Source of the DNA: a virus
Strand: one strand, 5' to 3'
Virus record (IMG/VR): IMGVR_UViG_3300027896_000041
Span: 1-61,128 of that record
DNA length: 61,128 bases
Both the position numbers and the translations under genes were made by a program. Shown piece by piece: positions 7,075-14,951 of this stretch. Numbering within the stretch: the first letter of the stretch is position 1; each line of letters starts with the position of its first letter. The notes below the pieces were generated by a model. That model did not search any database and had not been told where the DNA came from. It saw nothing but the letters and a program-made list of their open reading frames with translations.

Positions 7075-7341
7075 TTACTTCTTTTTCTTATTAAATTCTT
7101 TAAACTCTTTTTCCATTATATCGATCATTTTTTTAGAAATCTTATTTCTCTCTTTCAAAGTATGAGCCATGTACCAATCTTTAACTGCACAATATGGTAG
7201 TGGATACTTTATCTTTGTTCCAAGATGAATGAAAAAAGTTTCCATAATTGCTGTAACTACTGTCTCAGCTTCTATTACAGTTGCATTTCCCATATCAACA
7301 GAAATACATTTCTTATTTTTACATTTACACGTATGACTCAT
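7075..7341 (-). CDS. Duplicated small protein, copy B
   Basis: 88 residues with an N-terminal Cys cluster (CKCKNKKC). It is clearly paralogous to the protein at 7804-8046: they share IEAETxVTAIxExFFxxLGTKIxYP, DWYMAH and a Lys-rich tail. Its ATG overlaps the stop of the truncated prepilin-like copy as TAATG, exactly as in copy A. Function unknown. Confidence 0.75.
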   Translation of the reverse strand: MSHTCKCKNKKCISVDMGNATVIEAETVVTAIMETFFIHLGTKIKYPLPYCAVKDWYMAHTLKERNKISKKMIDIMEKEFKEFNKKKK

Positions 7342-7555
7342 TACTTCTCCTCTATCGTTACTGTACCTTGCAAAATTCCAAGTGTAGATTTCTCAACGAA
7401 TTTATGAATTTTCGGTTCTTCTGTTTCATTTCTTTTAGTTGTCAGCATCCAGAGTTGATTTTCTTTCCAAGTACAACTCTCTAATTTCATACCACGATCC
7501 AATTGAACGGTAAAAGATCCACTGCGGCACCGCCACGTATACCTTCGCCCTATTC
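7341..7555 (-). pseudogene. Truncated copy of the prepilin-like gene
   Basis: Read in one minus-strand frame this region encodes FTVQLDRGMKLESCTWKE and TLGILQGTVTIEEK, near-identical to the C-terminal part of the protein at 8046-8351. The N-terminal prepilin signal is absent, the frame runs back into the end of the 83-residue gene, and no convincing start codon is seen. It is best explained as a remnant of a tandem duplication; an internal ATG (GMKLES) could allow a short product. Confidence 0.7.
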
Positions 7556-7807
7556 TTATTCTATTAATGGAATCAACTCGTCGCCTACTATTTCTGATAC
7601 CAAATAAAAATCACCATCACCATTCCGTTCTTCTAAATCTTTAATGACATTCTCTTCGGTATAATCTTCTTCATCACATTCATCACAATCATATATTCCA
7701 AGATCGTCAAGCAAGCTTAAAAGATTTTCTGCGTCATGCATTTCAAGAGTATCTGTATGGCATCCACCCCTGCTGCTTGATCTATTATAAACAATAAATC
7801 TTTTCAT
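7556..7807 (-). CDS. Unknown acidic protein
   Basis: 83 residues with a strongly acidic middle (YDCDECDEEDYTEEN). It lies between the two copies of a duplicated gene pair. No family recognised. Confidence 0.7.
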   Translation of the reverse strand: MKRFIVYNRSSSRGGCHTDTLEMHDAENLLSLLDDLGIYDCDECDEEDYTEENVIKDLEERNGDGDFYLVSEIVGDELIPLIE

Positions 7808-8046
7808 CTCTTTCCTTTATATTTTTTCGCTTCTTCTCCCATGATTTTTAATATCTTGGAAGATATCTTCTTTTTCTGTTTATGGGAGTGCGCCATATAC
7901 CAATCTCCAGTAAATGAAGAGAGCATAGGATAATGAATTTTTGTGCCAAGATTCATAAAAAAGATTTCCAATATAGCAGTCACTATTGTTTCTGCTTCTA
8001 TTGTAACCATTCTCTTCCCATCAGTAGTAGGACATTTAATTTTCAT
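7804..8046 (-). CDS. Duplicated small protein, copy A
   Basis: 80 residues, paralogue of the protein at 7075-7341 but without the Cys cluster. The shared core is TIEAETIVTAILEIFF and LGTKIHYP. Its ATG overlaps the stop of the intact prepilin-like gene (TAATG), and its own end overlaps the next start by 4 nt. Function unknown. Confidence 0.76.
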   Translation of the reverse strand: MKIKCPTTDGKRMVTIEAETIVTAILEIFFMNLGTKIHYPMLSSFTGDWYMAHSHKQKKKISSKILKIMGEEAKKYKGKR

Positions 8047-8351
8047 TATTTCTCCTCAATTATTACTTCACCCTGCAGAATTCCAAGAGCAGATTTCTCA
8101 GTGAATTTATGAGTTTTTGGTTCTTCTGTCTCACTTCTCTTGGTTGTCAGTAACCACAGATGAGTTTCTTTCCAAGTACAAGTTTCTAGTTTCAAACCCC
8201 TATCCAATTGAATAGTATATGAGCCGCCCCATGATCTAGCTGCATTCTGTTTACAACCACCCATCATGGGAATTACCAAGGCAGCAACCATACCAATAGT
8301 TGCAACTATAATCATAATCTCAGTTAATGTATATCCAGTTTTCTTTTTCAT
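8046..8351 (-). CDS. Prepilin-like protein
   Basis: The N terminus MKKKTG-YTLTEIMIIVATIGMV is a type IV prepilin-like signal: a short basic leader, a Gly before the cleavage point, Glu at +5 and a hydrophobic helix ending in IP. The 75-residue C-terminal part is duplicated in truncated form at 7341-7555. In bacteria such proteins are processed by prepilin peptidase and inserted in the inner membrane or assembled in pili or type II secretion pseudopili. A phage copy could interfere with, or use, host pili; this is inference. Confidence 0.72.
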   Translation of the reverse strand: MKKKTGYTLTEIMIIVATIGMVAALVIPMMGGCKQNAARSWGGSYTIQLDRGLKLETCTWKETHLWLLTTKRSETEEPKTHKFTEKSALGILQGEVIIEEK

Positions 8352-8965
8352 AGCTTTATCGAATGTCCTTTGTGTATTTTAAAATTATCTTTATATCTCT
8401 TTGCAATATCAACACTATGAAATATTACAAGATTCTCAGCATTGTTTCTTTCTGCTGCTCGTGTAAAATTATATGAACCAGTAATAACGATATAATCATC
8501 CATCACCATAATCTTATTATGAGCAATAGCATGCTTGTGATCCATCACAACTGAAATATTATTAGTTACTAGTGCAGTAATAAACTTCATATAATTAGTA
8601 CAAAGCTTATCAATTACAACATCAACATTAACACCCCTATTATGAGCATTGATCAAAGAATCAACAATTCCTTGAGATGTCATTACATATGTTTGAATAT
8701 AAATATAATTAGTCGCTGAATTAATTTCTGATACAATATTTGACAAGCAATCTTCACCACCATAATTAGGGCTAAAGAACACTCTTGTTGTAGGAACTAT
8801 ATTAGAACAACCGGTTACCCACTCTACTCGCTCCCATTGTGTAGTTCCAGCATAACGAACTACAAAAGTATCTTTTGGTGCTGCATTTAAAGTTCTTTCA
8901 AACAAATCTCCAGCTACGACACTGCTTGCTGCAAGTAATACATAAAAAGCAAAATTAGTAAACAT
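8348..8965 (-). CDS. Secreted phospholipase D-family nuclease
   Basis: A signal peptide (MFTNFAFYVLLAASSVVAG) precedes a single HKD motif: H149, K151 and D156 in HNKIMVMDD, followed by GSYNFTRAAERNNAE. Length (205 residues) and the single motif match Nuc-type endonucleases, which act as dimers on DNA in the periplasm. It overlaps the prepilin-like gene by 4 nt. It could degrade DNA in the periplasm or modify the envelope, but the target cannot be told. Confidence 0.82.
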   Translation of the reverse strand: MFTNFAFYVLLAASSVVAGDLFERTLNAAPKDTFVVRYAGTTQWERVEWVTGCSNIVPTTRVFFSPNYGGEDCLSNIVSEINSATNYIYIQTYVMTSQGIVDSLINAHNRGVNVDVVIDKLCTNYMKFITALVTNNISVVMDHKHAIAHNKIMVMDDYIVITGSYNFTRAAERNNAENLVIFHSVDIAKRYKDNFKIHKGHSIKL

Positions 8966-8974
8966 TGAACTCCT

Positions 8975-9262
8975 TTAAAAAATTACTACACTCTCTTCAT
9001 TGTGACGTCGCAAAGCAGGAATAATTACACACTTTGCTTCTTTTGTAAATTCAACACTATTCCTGCAAATATAAATTCGATCTATCCTATATCCTCTAAG
9101 TTTATTATACCAACCATTTTCAGGTTCTATAAAAATCCATTTATCAATGGCAGTCGATATACTATTCTCTGTCCAATTGTGCAGATGATCTATTAGACCA
9201 GATATTATACGACCTCGATGATAATCTAATTTATGTTTTGCTGCAACTAATACAATTAACAT
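8975..9262 (-). CDS. Unknown protein
   Basis: 95 residues starting with a hydrophobic strand (MLIVLVAA), followed by mixed secondary structure with several His and Arg residues. No recognised domain. It lies between the lysozyme-like and the secreted nuclease genes. Confidence 0.68.
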   Translation of the reverse strand: MLIVLVAAKHKLDYHRGRIISGLIDHLHNWTENSISTAIDKWIFIEPENGWYNKLRGYRIDRIYICRNSVEFTKEAKCVIIPALRRHNEESVVIF

Positions 9263-9272
9263 ATATACCTCA

Positions 9273-9620
9273 TTAATTTATATGAACTCGAACCTTATCC
9301 CAGTATCCATCTGGATCAATTCCGAGTTTATAATCTGGACCATAATGCCAACATAGAGCATAATCTTGACTCGTTGGTTCTCTATTAATTCTATCAAATC
9401 TGCAATAATGTGAAGTATATAATACACATATAATTCTTGATCTCCAAATATCAAGTCGATCTTCGAATTTAAAATATAATCCATAAATAGTATTTACATC
9501 TGTCACAACATCTGGGTGACACTGAAGAACACCAACAGCTAATCCATTATCGCCGACAGCATGAAAATCTCCACGACTCTCAACTATAGTAAGAGCATCA
9601 AGTAACTTTTTCCAGTTCAT
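9273..9620 (-). CDS. Probable lysozyme-like transglycosylase
   Basis: The start is placed at MNWKKLLDAL (9620), behind GGGAGG; a GTG 27 nt upstream lies before that site. The segment ALTIVESRGDFHAVGDNG followed by AVGVLQ resembles the soluble lytic transglycosylase core (catalytic Glu in an ESRG motif, then an AxGxxQ strand). About 115 residues is short for the family. A role in peptidoglycan cleavage is likely but not certain. Confidence 0.6.
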   Translation of the reverse strand: MNWKKLLDALTIVESRGDFHAVGDNGLAVGVLQCHPDVVTDVNTIYGLYFKFEDRLDIWRSRIICVLYTSHYCRFDRINREPTSQDYALCWHYGPDYKLGIDPDGYWDKVRVHIN

Positions 9621-9768
9621 GTATTTTATTTTCCTCCCATTGAACACAATTCATTATATCAATTATCATTCCACATTTAGGACATTTCGTTTTACCATTA
9701 CCTATTGAAATACCATAAGGAATTTCTTGTTTACATTCAGTACAAATCTTCTTTGGTCTAGTAACCAT
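9598..9768 (-). CDS. Small zinc-ribbon protein
   Basis: 56 residues reading MVTRPKKICTECKQEIPYG followed by KCPKCGMII: two CxxC knuckles of a zinc ribbon. Its ATG overlaps the stop of the upstream gene (TAATG), and it ends 23 nt inside the transglycosylase-like gene in another frame. The function may be nucleic-acid or protein binding. Confidence 0.75.
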   Translation of the reverse strand: MVTRPKKICTECKQEIPYGISIGNGKTKCPKCGMIIDIMNCVQWEENKIHELEKVT

Positions 9769-9941
9769 TAGTAATCATCCATTAAAGATTTTGTAATTGC
9801 TCTAGCTATAGCAGTTTTTACTTTCGATCGATCAGCTTTATCAAATGTTTCATGGTGATAAATATTAGAATCGACATCTTCATGTAAATGAATTCCATCG
9901 GATTCCAGTTCATCAATAATATGATCAACTAAGTTTTTCAT
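9768..9941 (-). CDS. Unknown acidic small protein
   Basis: 57 residues (MKNLVDHIIDELESDGIHLH at the start), with AAAGGAATTT directly before the ATG and a TAATG overlap with the zinc-ribbon gene. Several His residues. No family recognised. Confidence 0.74.
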   Translation of the reverse strand: MKNLVDHIIDELESDGIHLHEDVDSNIYHHETFDKADRSKVKTAIARAITKSLMDDY

Positions 9942-9955
9942 AAATTCCTTTAAAA

Positions 9956-10032
9956 TGGTGGACCCAGTAGGACTCGAACCTACGACCCGAACATTATGAG
10001 TGTCCTGCTCTAACCAACTGAGCTATGGGTCC
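9956..10032 (-). tRNA. tRNA with CAU anticodon (Met or Ile2)
   Basis: Acceptor GGACCCA/TGGGTCC, discriminator A, encoded CCA, D arm GCTC/GAGC, anticodon loop CTCATAA. It is not an initiator, as it lacks the GGG/CCC anticodon-stem pairs. Elongator Met and lysidine-dependent Ile2 cannot be separated by eye. Confidence 0.93.
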
Positions 10033-10039
10033 GTAAGGA

Positions 10040-10231
10040 TTATCCTATCAATATCTGTCTTAATCTGTGACGAATTTCTAACAATTCATTATATTCTAAG
10101 GTAAGACGCTTAACAGCTTGTTCTTTAATTTCCTTTGGCATATTGGGATCTAACTCCATATCAACTTTTGAACAGAATGTATTCGTGAGATGATCTTCAA
10201 GACCTCTGATAATTTTATCCTTGGACATCAT
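10040..10231 (-). CDS. Unknown helical protein
   Basis: 63 residues, mostly predicted helix (LTLEYNELLEIRHRLRQIL). GGGAG precedes the tandem ATG codons. It is followed 8 nt later by a tRNA gene. Confidence 0.7.
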   Translation of the reverse strand: MMSKDKIIRGLEDHLTNTFCSKVDMELDPNMPKEIKEQAVKRLTLEYNELLEIRHRLRQILIG

Positions 10232-10253
10232 CTTCTATATTTCTCCCATATAT

Positions 10254-10263
10254 TAATTTATTC
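10254..10263 (-). promoter_or_regulatory. GAATAAATTA motif
   Basis: Exact copy 23 nt before the gene starting at 10231 and downstream of tRNA-Lys; it would drive the 63-residue gene and the CAU tRNA. Confidence 0.5.
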
Positions 10264-10287
10264 AATTCGATCAGGGAGATTATGAAA

Positions 10288-10363
10288 TGGTACGCCTGCA
10301 CGGACTCGAACCGTGGACCCGCAAATTAAAAGTTTGCTGCTCTACCAACTGAGCTACAGGCGC
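10288..10363 (-). tRNA. tRNA-Lys (UUU)
   Basis: Acceptor GCGCCTG/CAGGCGT, discriminator A, encoded CCA, anticodon arm GCAAA-CTTTTAA-TTTGC. All arms pair. Confidence 0.95.
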
Positions 10364-10390
10364 ATTGCAATTATAATATGTTCTATAATT

Positions 10391-10425
10391 AAAACAAGGG
10401 CGGTTAGAAATGAATCTAACCGCCC
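10391..10425 (-). terminator. Rho-independent terminator
   Basis: An 11-bp stem GGGCGGTTAGA/TCTAACCGCCC with a 6-nt loop, followed by TTGTTTT on the minus strand. It ends the two-gene unit 10442-12875, whose GC content is a little higher than its neighbours. Confidence 0.9.
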
Positions 10426-10441
10426 AAGTTCAATTTACTTA

Positions 10442-10807
10442 TTATGCATCAAGCAGTGCTTGAAGTTCTTCAGCTGACTTACCTTCAAGATCCGCATTCT
10501 GTTTCTTCTCAATGATCTCAAGAATTCTCTCATTCCTCTTCTTCTTGTCGATCTTTTTCTTAGCCTCAGTAGCTTCTTCACGTTTAACGTCAAACACGTG
10601 CTTGACGATATCCATTTTAAGCGTAAGAGTCTTATCTTCCCTTGAATTGATCAGACTCCCGATATCTGAATCCTTCTTGCCTTTTGCAAGACCGACATAT
10701 ATATCATTCAGATCCTTCTCAGAAAGATCAAAAAGATCTTCAGCAGTAATCTGACCACGACACGAGAACCTGATTTTTTCCCTAGCTGCCTGTTCGAATT
10801 TGTCCAT
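10442..10807 (-). CDS. Unknown charged helical protein
   Basis: 121 residues, very charged, starting MDKFEQAAREKIRF and ending with helices (ILEIIEKKQNADLEG, SAEELQALLDA). It lies directly after the 680-residue gene and before a strong terminator, so the two form a unit. The longer, GC-richer style suggests good expression. Function unknown. Confidence 0.78.
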   Translation of the reverse strand: MDKFEQAAREKIRFSCRGQITAEDLFDLSEKDLNDIYVGLAKGKKDSDIGSLINSREDKTLTLKMDIVKHVFDVKREEATEAKKKIDKKKRNERILEIIEKKQNADLEGKSAEELQALLDA

Positions 10808-10832
10808 AACTTTTTCCTTTAACTTTCTTTGT

Positions 10833-12875
10833 TTATATCATTACTTTCATTAGTCTTGCTGTATGTCCATGCACCTTAACCATAATAGAATCCCTCTTAG
10901 TAACACTAAATCCAAGACCTGTCAATTGAGTGTTAGAAGGTTCTACTGTCATTTTGTCTCCAAGTGCTGCAAATACTCGTTTATGTTCTTCGAGTTCAGG
11001 CAGGAGGAATTCATTAAAGAATCCGCTTGGACATTCATCATTTACACAATTTTTCAAAATAAACATATAATGTTTATTACCAATTTTCTTATCATCCCAG
11101 AAATTGGGAGATAGCAAACACATGGATACAGGATGAAGAGTATTAGTTTTCAAACCACAAACATCAAGTGTTGTAGCAGAGCCACTCTTATCTGAATTTA
11201 CTAGTTCGAATCCTTTTGCTTTGCTATACTTCACATTTGCGACTGGTATTTTTCTACCAGAAGGATTGCTGATGTCAAAATCATGGATTACTCCATCGAA
11301 CTCGATTTGAGCTCTGAACCCATTCTTTCCACCTCTATTAGAATATACATCAACAAAGAATTCATAAGTGCCTTCACGCATCTTACTAGTACTTGTATAA
11401 ATTATATTTTCAACTGCAATCTTTTGATCAGGATGAATAATATCAACATCTAATGAACCACTAGATGCATGACCAGTCTTATTTCCAAAAAAGATTTCAT
11501 CATAATGATCAGGTTCTATGCAATGAGCATCATAATCATTCTCATTATCTTTATTCTCATTCCATTGGATTGAAAATCTCAATACACCTGATACATTACC
11601 ACCAGCTTCTTTAACTCTCTCTTTCATCGAGTCAGTAATATTACCAACATATGCCCAAGAGAAATTATTACCCCATTTGAACAATGTCTTGCTGTCTGAA
11701 TGAACTGGAGCAATCAATGAAACGATATTACTCCTATGTCTATTCTCCAAAAGCAATTCAACCTTAGTAGCCGTAGGTAATACATCTGATATGAACTTAT
11801 CAATATGTATTTCGGTAGCTCTATCAAAAGATTTAGAATTAATCTTAATATCCTTTGAGAGCTCATCAAATATATCTTCATTCTTCATGCGCTTAGAAGA
11901 ATCACGATCAGCAAACAATACATTGTTAACCGTAATATCATCTATGGTTGCAAACCTTCTCCTCAATGAATTGGTAAGTCCGAGACGTTCCACTTCATCT
12001 TTAGCATCCTGCAACATCTTCTTTGTAAAGATTGGTTTAGGACGTTTGTAATTGGTCGGTGCAACAATAGCTTCATATTTCTTCACAGCATCATCAAGAG
12101 GTATAGTTCCTTCACTAATATCAATAAGCAATACACCAATAGAATGGTTTCTTATCTTACTGAGTACAGGTCCATGTTTCTTTGATGCTATCCAGCAATA
12201 ATTATCACGAAGTTTAGTAGGGAGTTTATTAAACTCCTTCTTTACCAATACCAACTTCTGGAGTGTATTCAACCACTCGACACCCTTGTATATTGAATCC
12301 TGTTTAATGAGTTCAATTACGGTGGATAATGCATCATCACTAATAGTTTCAAGAGATCTCTTTAGAACATTCTTCATGTCCCTCTGAGCCGCCATAAGAC
12401 TTTCATTAGATTCCTTTGATGCATTCTGAAATGCTTTTGGAATCTTTGTAAAGAAATGTTGCCACTTGGTAACAGTTCCATCTTTTTTATCTTGACCCAT
12501 ATTAAAATCAACACCAATCTCTTTAAGAGTGGTACTGAAAATATCCGATACTACTTTAGAAGCAATAAAGTTCTTGAGTGCTGTGAATACTGTCTTATAT
12601 GTTTCGTCGTCGGTCTCAAAATCCCATATGCTCCTCACAGTACTGTCATTGTTGATAGCAACAACATTACCGAATTGACGAACAAATTGCTTGCAATGCT
12701 GACAATCATGTTCTCTTCTTTCTTTATAAATTCCATTAGTTCCCGCTGGAAAACTATCAAGATATAAATTCCAAAGAACATCCTTATCGACTTCTACAAC
12801 ATACAATCTTTCATTCTGAGAAAACATCTCATCAATATTTTTAGATAGTGCTGTTTTGACTTGATTAAAAGTCAT
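10833..12875 (-). CDS. Large phage protein of unknown function
   Basis: 680 residues. Near the N terminus is a CxxC-containing segment (EHDCQHCKQFVRQFGNVVAI). Around residues 440-540 is a beta-rich domain with DYDAHCIEPD, IFFGNKTG, LDVDI and GTYEFFVDVY, similar to YfaP-type domains with DLDLHxxEPDG motifs. The middle is helical. The architecture resembles large uncharacterised proteins I associate with phages and prophages. No catalytic motif is evident. Confidence 0.75.
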   Translation of the reverse strand: MTFNQVKTALSKNIDEMFSQNERLYVVEVDKDVLWNLYLDSFPAGTNGIYKERREHDCQHCKQFVRQFGNVVAINNDSTVRSIWDFETDDETYKTVFTALKNFIASKVVSDIFSTTLKEIGVDFNMGQDKKDGTVTKWQHFFTKIPKAFQNASKESNESLMAAQRDMKNVLKRSLETISDDALSTVIELIKQDSIYKGVEWLNTLQKLVLVKKEFNKLPTKLRDNYCWIASKKHGPVLSKIRNHSIGVLLIDISEGTIPLDDAVKKYEAIVAPTNYKRPKPIFTKKMLQDAKDEVERLGLTNSLRRRFATIDDITVNNVLFADRDSSKRMKNEDIFDELSKDIKINSKSFDRATEIHIDKFISDVLPTATKVELLLENRHRSNIVSLIAPVHSDSKTLFKWGNNFSWAYVGNITDSMKERVKEAGGNVSGVLRFSIQWNENKDNENDYDAHCIEPDHYDEIFFGNKTGHASSGSLDVDIIHPDQKIAVENIIYTSTSKMREGTYEFFVDVYSNRGGKNGFRAQIEFDGVIHDFDISNPSGRKIPVANVKYSKAKGFELVNSDKSGSATTLDVCGLKTNTLHPVSMCLLSPNFWDDKKIGNKHYMFILKNCVNDECPSGFFNEFLLPELEEHKRVFAALGDKMTVEPSNTQLTGLGFSVTKRDSIMVKVHGHTARLMKVMI

Positions 12876-12886
12876 CTAAACTCCTT

Positions 12887-13201
12887 TTACTTATACAACT
12901 TTAAAAAGTTAAAAAACTTCGGCCATTCATGTCTAGGTACAAAAACAATTGTTGTTTCTGCTCCATCCAAAGAACTTTCCGTCATAATTTTATGCTTGCA
13001 ATCAACAAAGGTTTTTGCTTTTTGAAATTCTGCGTCTGTGACTTTACAAATTACTTTTTTAAATGATTTAAATTCCCAATCCATCATTTCATGATCAGAT
13101 CTAAATGTACAATAACAAGACACCGATGCATGAGCTGCAGCAAGAATAGCATGACCAACTGGTAAGCTATCCTTAATTAGGATATACATTTTAAGTGCCA
13201 T
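12887..13201 (-). CDS. PTH2-like peptidyl-tRNA hydrolase family protein
   Basis: The start is at MALKMYILIK (13201); the outer start would overlap the preceding gene. The order KMYILIKDSLPVGHAILAA-AHAS, FKKVICKV and TESSLDGAETTIVFVP follows the PTH2 fold (strand, glycine-rich turn, AAHA helix, DAG/T loop). PTH2 releases tRNA from dropped-off peptidyl-tRNA. A role beside tmRNA in clearing stalled translation is inferred. Several family residues are altered, so activity is uncertain. Confidence 0.62.
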   Translation of the reverse strand: MALKMYILIKDSLPVGHAILAAAHASVSCYCTFRSDHEMMDWEFKSFKKVICKVTDAEFQKAKTFVDCKHKIMTESSLDGAETTIVFVPRHEWPKFFNFLKLYK

Positions 13202-13214
13202 AGTTGCTCTCTTT

Positions 13215-13403
13215 TCAATAACTAGTTTTAAATCCAGAACATCTACCTTCTTCATTTATTTCTGCTCGAGATGGAACAATACATTTCTTATTTTTATTAA
13301 ATAAACAAGATGTAGCATTACAATCTATGTCTTTCCAGTCTCGACTCAAATTAGGAAAACCATCATTATGAGGCATTAACCCATGTAATTTTTCATCACT
13401 CAT
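13215..13403 (-). CDS. Small four-cysteine protein
   Basis: The start is at MSDEKLHGLM, behind a weak AAGGAA site. The Cys pattern CNATSCLFNKNKKC, then RCSGF, suggests a zinc knuckle or disulfide knot. Function unknown. Confidence 0.68.
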   Translation of the reverse strand: MSDEKLHGLMPHNDGFPNLSRDWKDIDCNATSCLFNKNKKCIVPSRAEINEEGRCSGFKTSY

Positions 13404-13421
13404 AAATTCCTTTCTGCGAAA

Positions 13422-13679
13422 TGGAGCCAACGGTCGGGATCGAACCGACGACCTGCTGATTCAGATTTGTGTTAGTTTCCTAACTCTCTGGACTTTGTCT
13501 TCACCATTTTACAGGTGGGTCGTGTAAAGTCTCTACACTTGCCCGGATATTTCTATCCTGCTAGCTCGGCGTTACCATTTAAAAGGTTTCACCGACTTAG
13601 CGACCTCCACTTTAAATGTTTCCACTTAAAGGTGCCTATTCTGACAAATCAGCTGCTCTACCAGCTGAGCTACATTGGC
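13422..13679 (-). tRNA. tRNA-Thr (UGU) interrupted by a group I intron
   Basis: Exon 1 is 13644-13679 and exon 2 is 13422-13461. Joined, they give acceptor GCCAATG/CGTTGGC, a D arm, anticodon stem GCTGA/TCAGC with loop TTTGTAA (anticodon TGT), T arm GTCGG/CCGAC, discriminator U and encoded CCA. The intron is inserted after position 36. Confidence 0.92.
13462..13643 (-). other. Group I intron, IC3-like, in tRNA-Thr
   Basis: 182 nt. The core is strikingly like the Azoarcus tRNA-Ile intron: GGTAACGCCGAGC, GTGTAGAGACT, GACCCACCT, ATGGTGAAGACAAAGTCC and a 3' end CACAAATCTG. The internal guide GCA pairs with exon UGU in the same 3-bp P1 arrangement, with a terminal U-G. No coding sequence inside. 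It should be self-splicing. Confidence 0.9.
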
Positions 13680-13698
13680 ACTCCACTATATTTTACCT

Positions 13699-13708
13699 TA
13701 ATTTATTC
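13699..13708 (-). promoter_or_regulatory. GAATAAATTA motif
   Basis: Exact copy 20 nt before the 5' end of the intron-containing tRNA-Thr; it touches the stop codon of the 256-residue gene. Confidence 0.5.
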
Positions 13709-14478
13709 TAGTTATTTTTGTAACTATCTTTTATTGGTACAGGAATATCTCGAAAACCTTTTATAACTGCTTTAACATGACTAGGAAGAGAATCAAATCT
13801 TTTCTTCGTCATATCATCAGCAACTTTGTAATTGTGATCCTTACACTTATCCCAATCACCATAAGTATTCAATTGTAAATATTGTGGTACTGGCCACTCG
13901 ACGAATTTACCACTCATATCACATTTGATAATTTCGTGTTTAATTCCTTCTCGAGCATCCCAATTACCCACCCAAACCCATTCGGATCTTGGGAGATCTT
14001 CTCTTGCACCATACCAACACCCGCTATGATGGAAACTTTGCTTATAATAATCTTCTGTAGAAACTGGTTTATATGCAAAATACCATTTACTTGAATTAAG
14101 ATCTATTATATTATATGTTTCTATAGAAGCAAGAATATACTTCTTAGGATGCCACATAATATAATAAGTTTCGATTATCTGTTTTTCATTGGGATTATGT
14201 CTGGTTGTGAAAGGTTCTGTATAAACAATTTCAAAACCAATTTCTTTCATAACTTTAAGATAATCAGCAATACCAGAACCAAAATGAATATCACCTTGTT
14301 CTTGCATCATTTGTTTCTTTTGAGCATTGAGCATCATCTGAATACCAAAACCAAGACCGCCAGTTTCTTCATCATCCTTATAACTTTTACCAGTCATCTT
14401 TTCTGCAAGATCCAAAGTATCAATATGTAAAGCTTTTTCTGTCTTTTCAAAATCCTCTACTGTCTTACTAACGTCCAT
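13708..14478 (-). CDS. Unknown protein, 256 residues
   Basis: AAAAGGAG precedes the ATG. The N-terminal 60 residues are helical with a GGLGFG turn and many Met and Gln. The rest is aromatic-rich (WHPKKY, WYFAYKP, SGCWYG, WVWVGNWDAR) with alternating strands, suggesting a compact beta-rich domain. No family recognised. Confidence 0.76.
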   Translation of the reverse strand: MDVSKTVEDFEKTEKALHIDTLDLAEKMTGKSYKDDEETGGLGFGIQMMLNAQKKQMMQEQGDIHFGSGIADYLKVMKEIGFEIVYTEPFTTRHNPNEKQIIETYYIMWHPKKYILASIETYNIIDLNSSKWYFAYKPVSTEDYYKQSFHHSGCWYGAREDLPRSEWVWVGNWDAREGIKHEIIKCDMSGKFVEWPVPQYLQLNTYGDWDKCKDHNYKVADDMTKKRFDSLPSHVKAVIKGFRDIPVPIKDSYKNN

Positions 14479-14495
14479 AAAACTCCTTTTAAATC

Positions 14496-14572
14496 TGGTG
14501 GGCGAGGTCCGGCTCGAACGGACGACCTACTGGTTATCAGCCAATCGCTCTAACCAACTGAGCTACACGCCC
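14496..14572 (-). tRNA. tRNA-Ile (GAU)
   Basis: The anticodon arm ATTGG-CTGATAA-CCAGT gives GAT. T arm GTCCG/CGGAC, discriminator A, encoded CCA. The acceptor GGGCGTG/CTCGCCC has one T-T mismatch at position 6. Confidence 0.92.
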
Positions 14573-14579
14573 TAAAAAA

Positions 14580-14939
14580 CTAATTCTGACTTCTGTAATT
14601 ACCATTACTATAATCTTCTAATGCTTCCATAATAGGAACATAGAATCTATCTTCTTCTGTTTCTAGTAATGTTATACCTTTTTCTTTCAATTTAGCTTCA
14701 ATATGTTTCATGACATCCAAAGCAATCGTTTGAATATCTTCCATATATATTTTAATCGAAGCAACTTTATTGTCTATCTCTTCTTTTGTTCCAGTTAAAA
14801 TGTGTAACGAGTATTTACAATCAGGACATTCAGGTTTTATACCAACTCCTGTTGCATCCATCGTCCATCCACAACGAGGGCAAAAGAACATATGTAATTG
14901 AGGTCCTGACAGACTTTGAGTGGGCAATTCTGCATCCAT
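14580..14939 (-). CDS. Zinc-ribbon protein
   Basis: Residues 18-45 hold FCPRCGWTMDATG then ECPDCKYSL, a CxxC...CxxC ribbon. A helical region follows. AAAGGATTATT precedes the ATG. The role may be regulatory or nucleic-acid binding. Confidence 0.76.
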   Translation of the reverse strand: MDAELPTQSLSGPQLHMFFCPRCGWTMDATGVGIKPECPDCKYSLHILTGTKEEIDNKVASIKIYMEDIQTIALDVMKHIEAKLKEKGITLLETEEDRFYVPIMEALEDYSNGNYRSQN

Positions 14940-14951
14940 AATAATCCTTTC

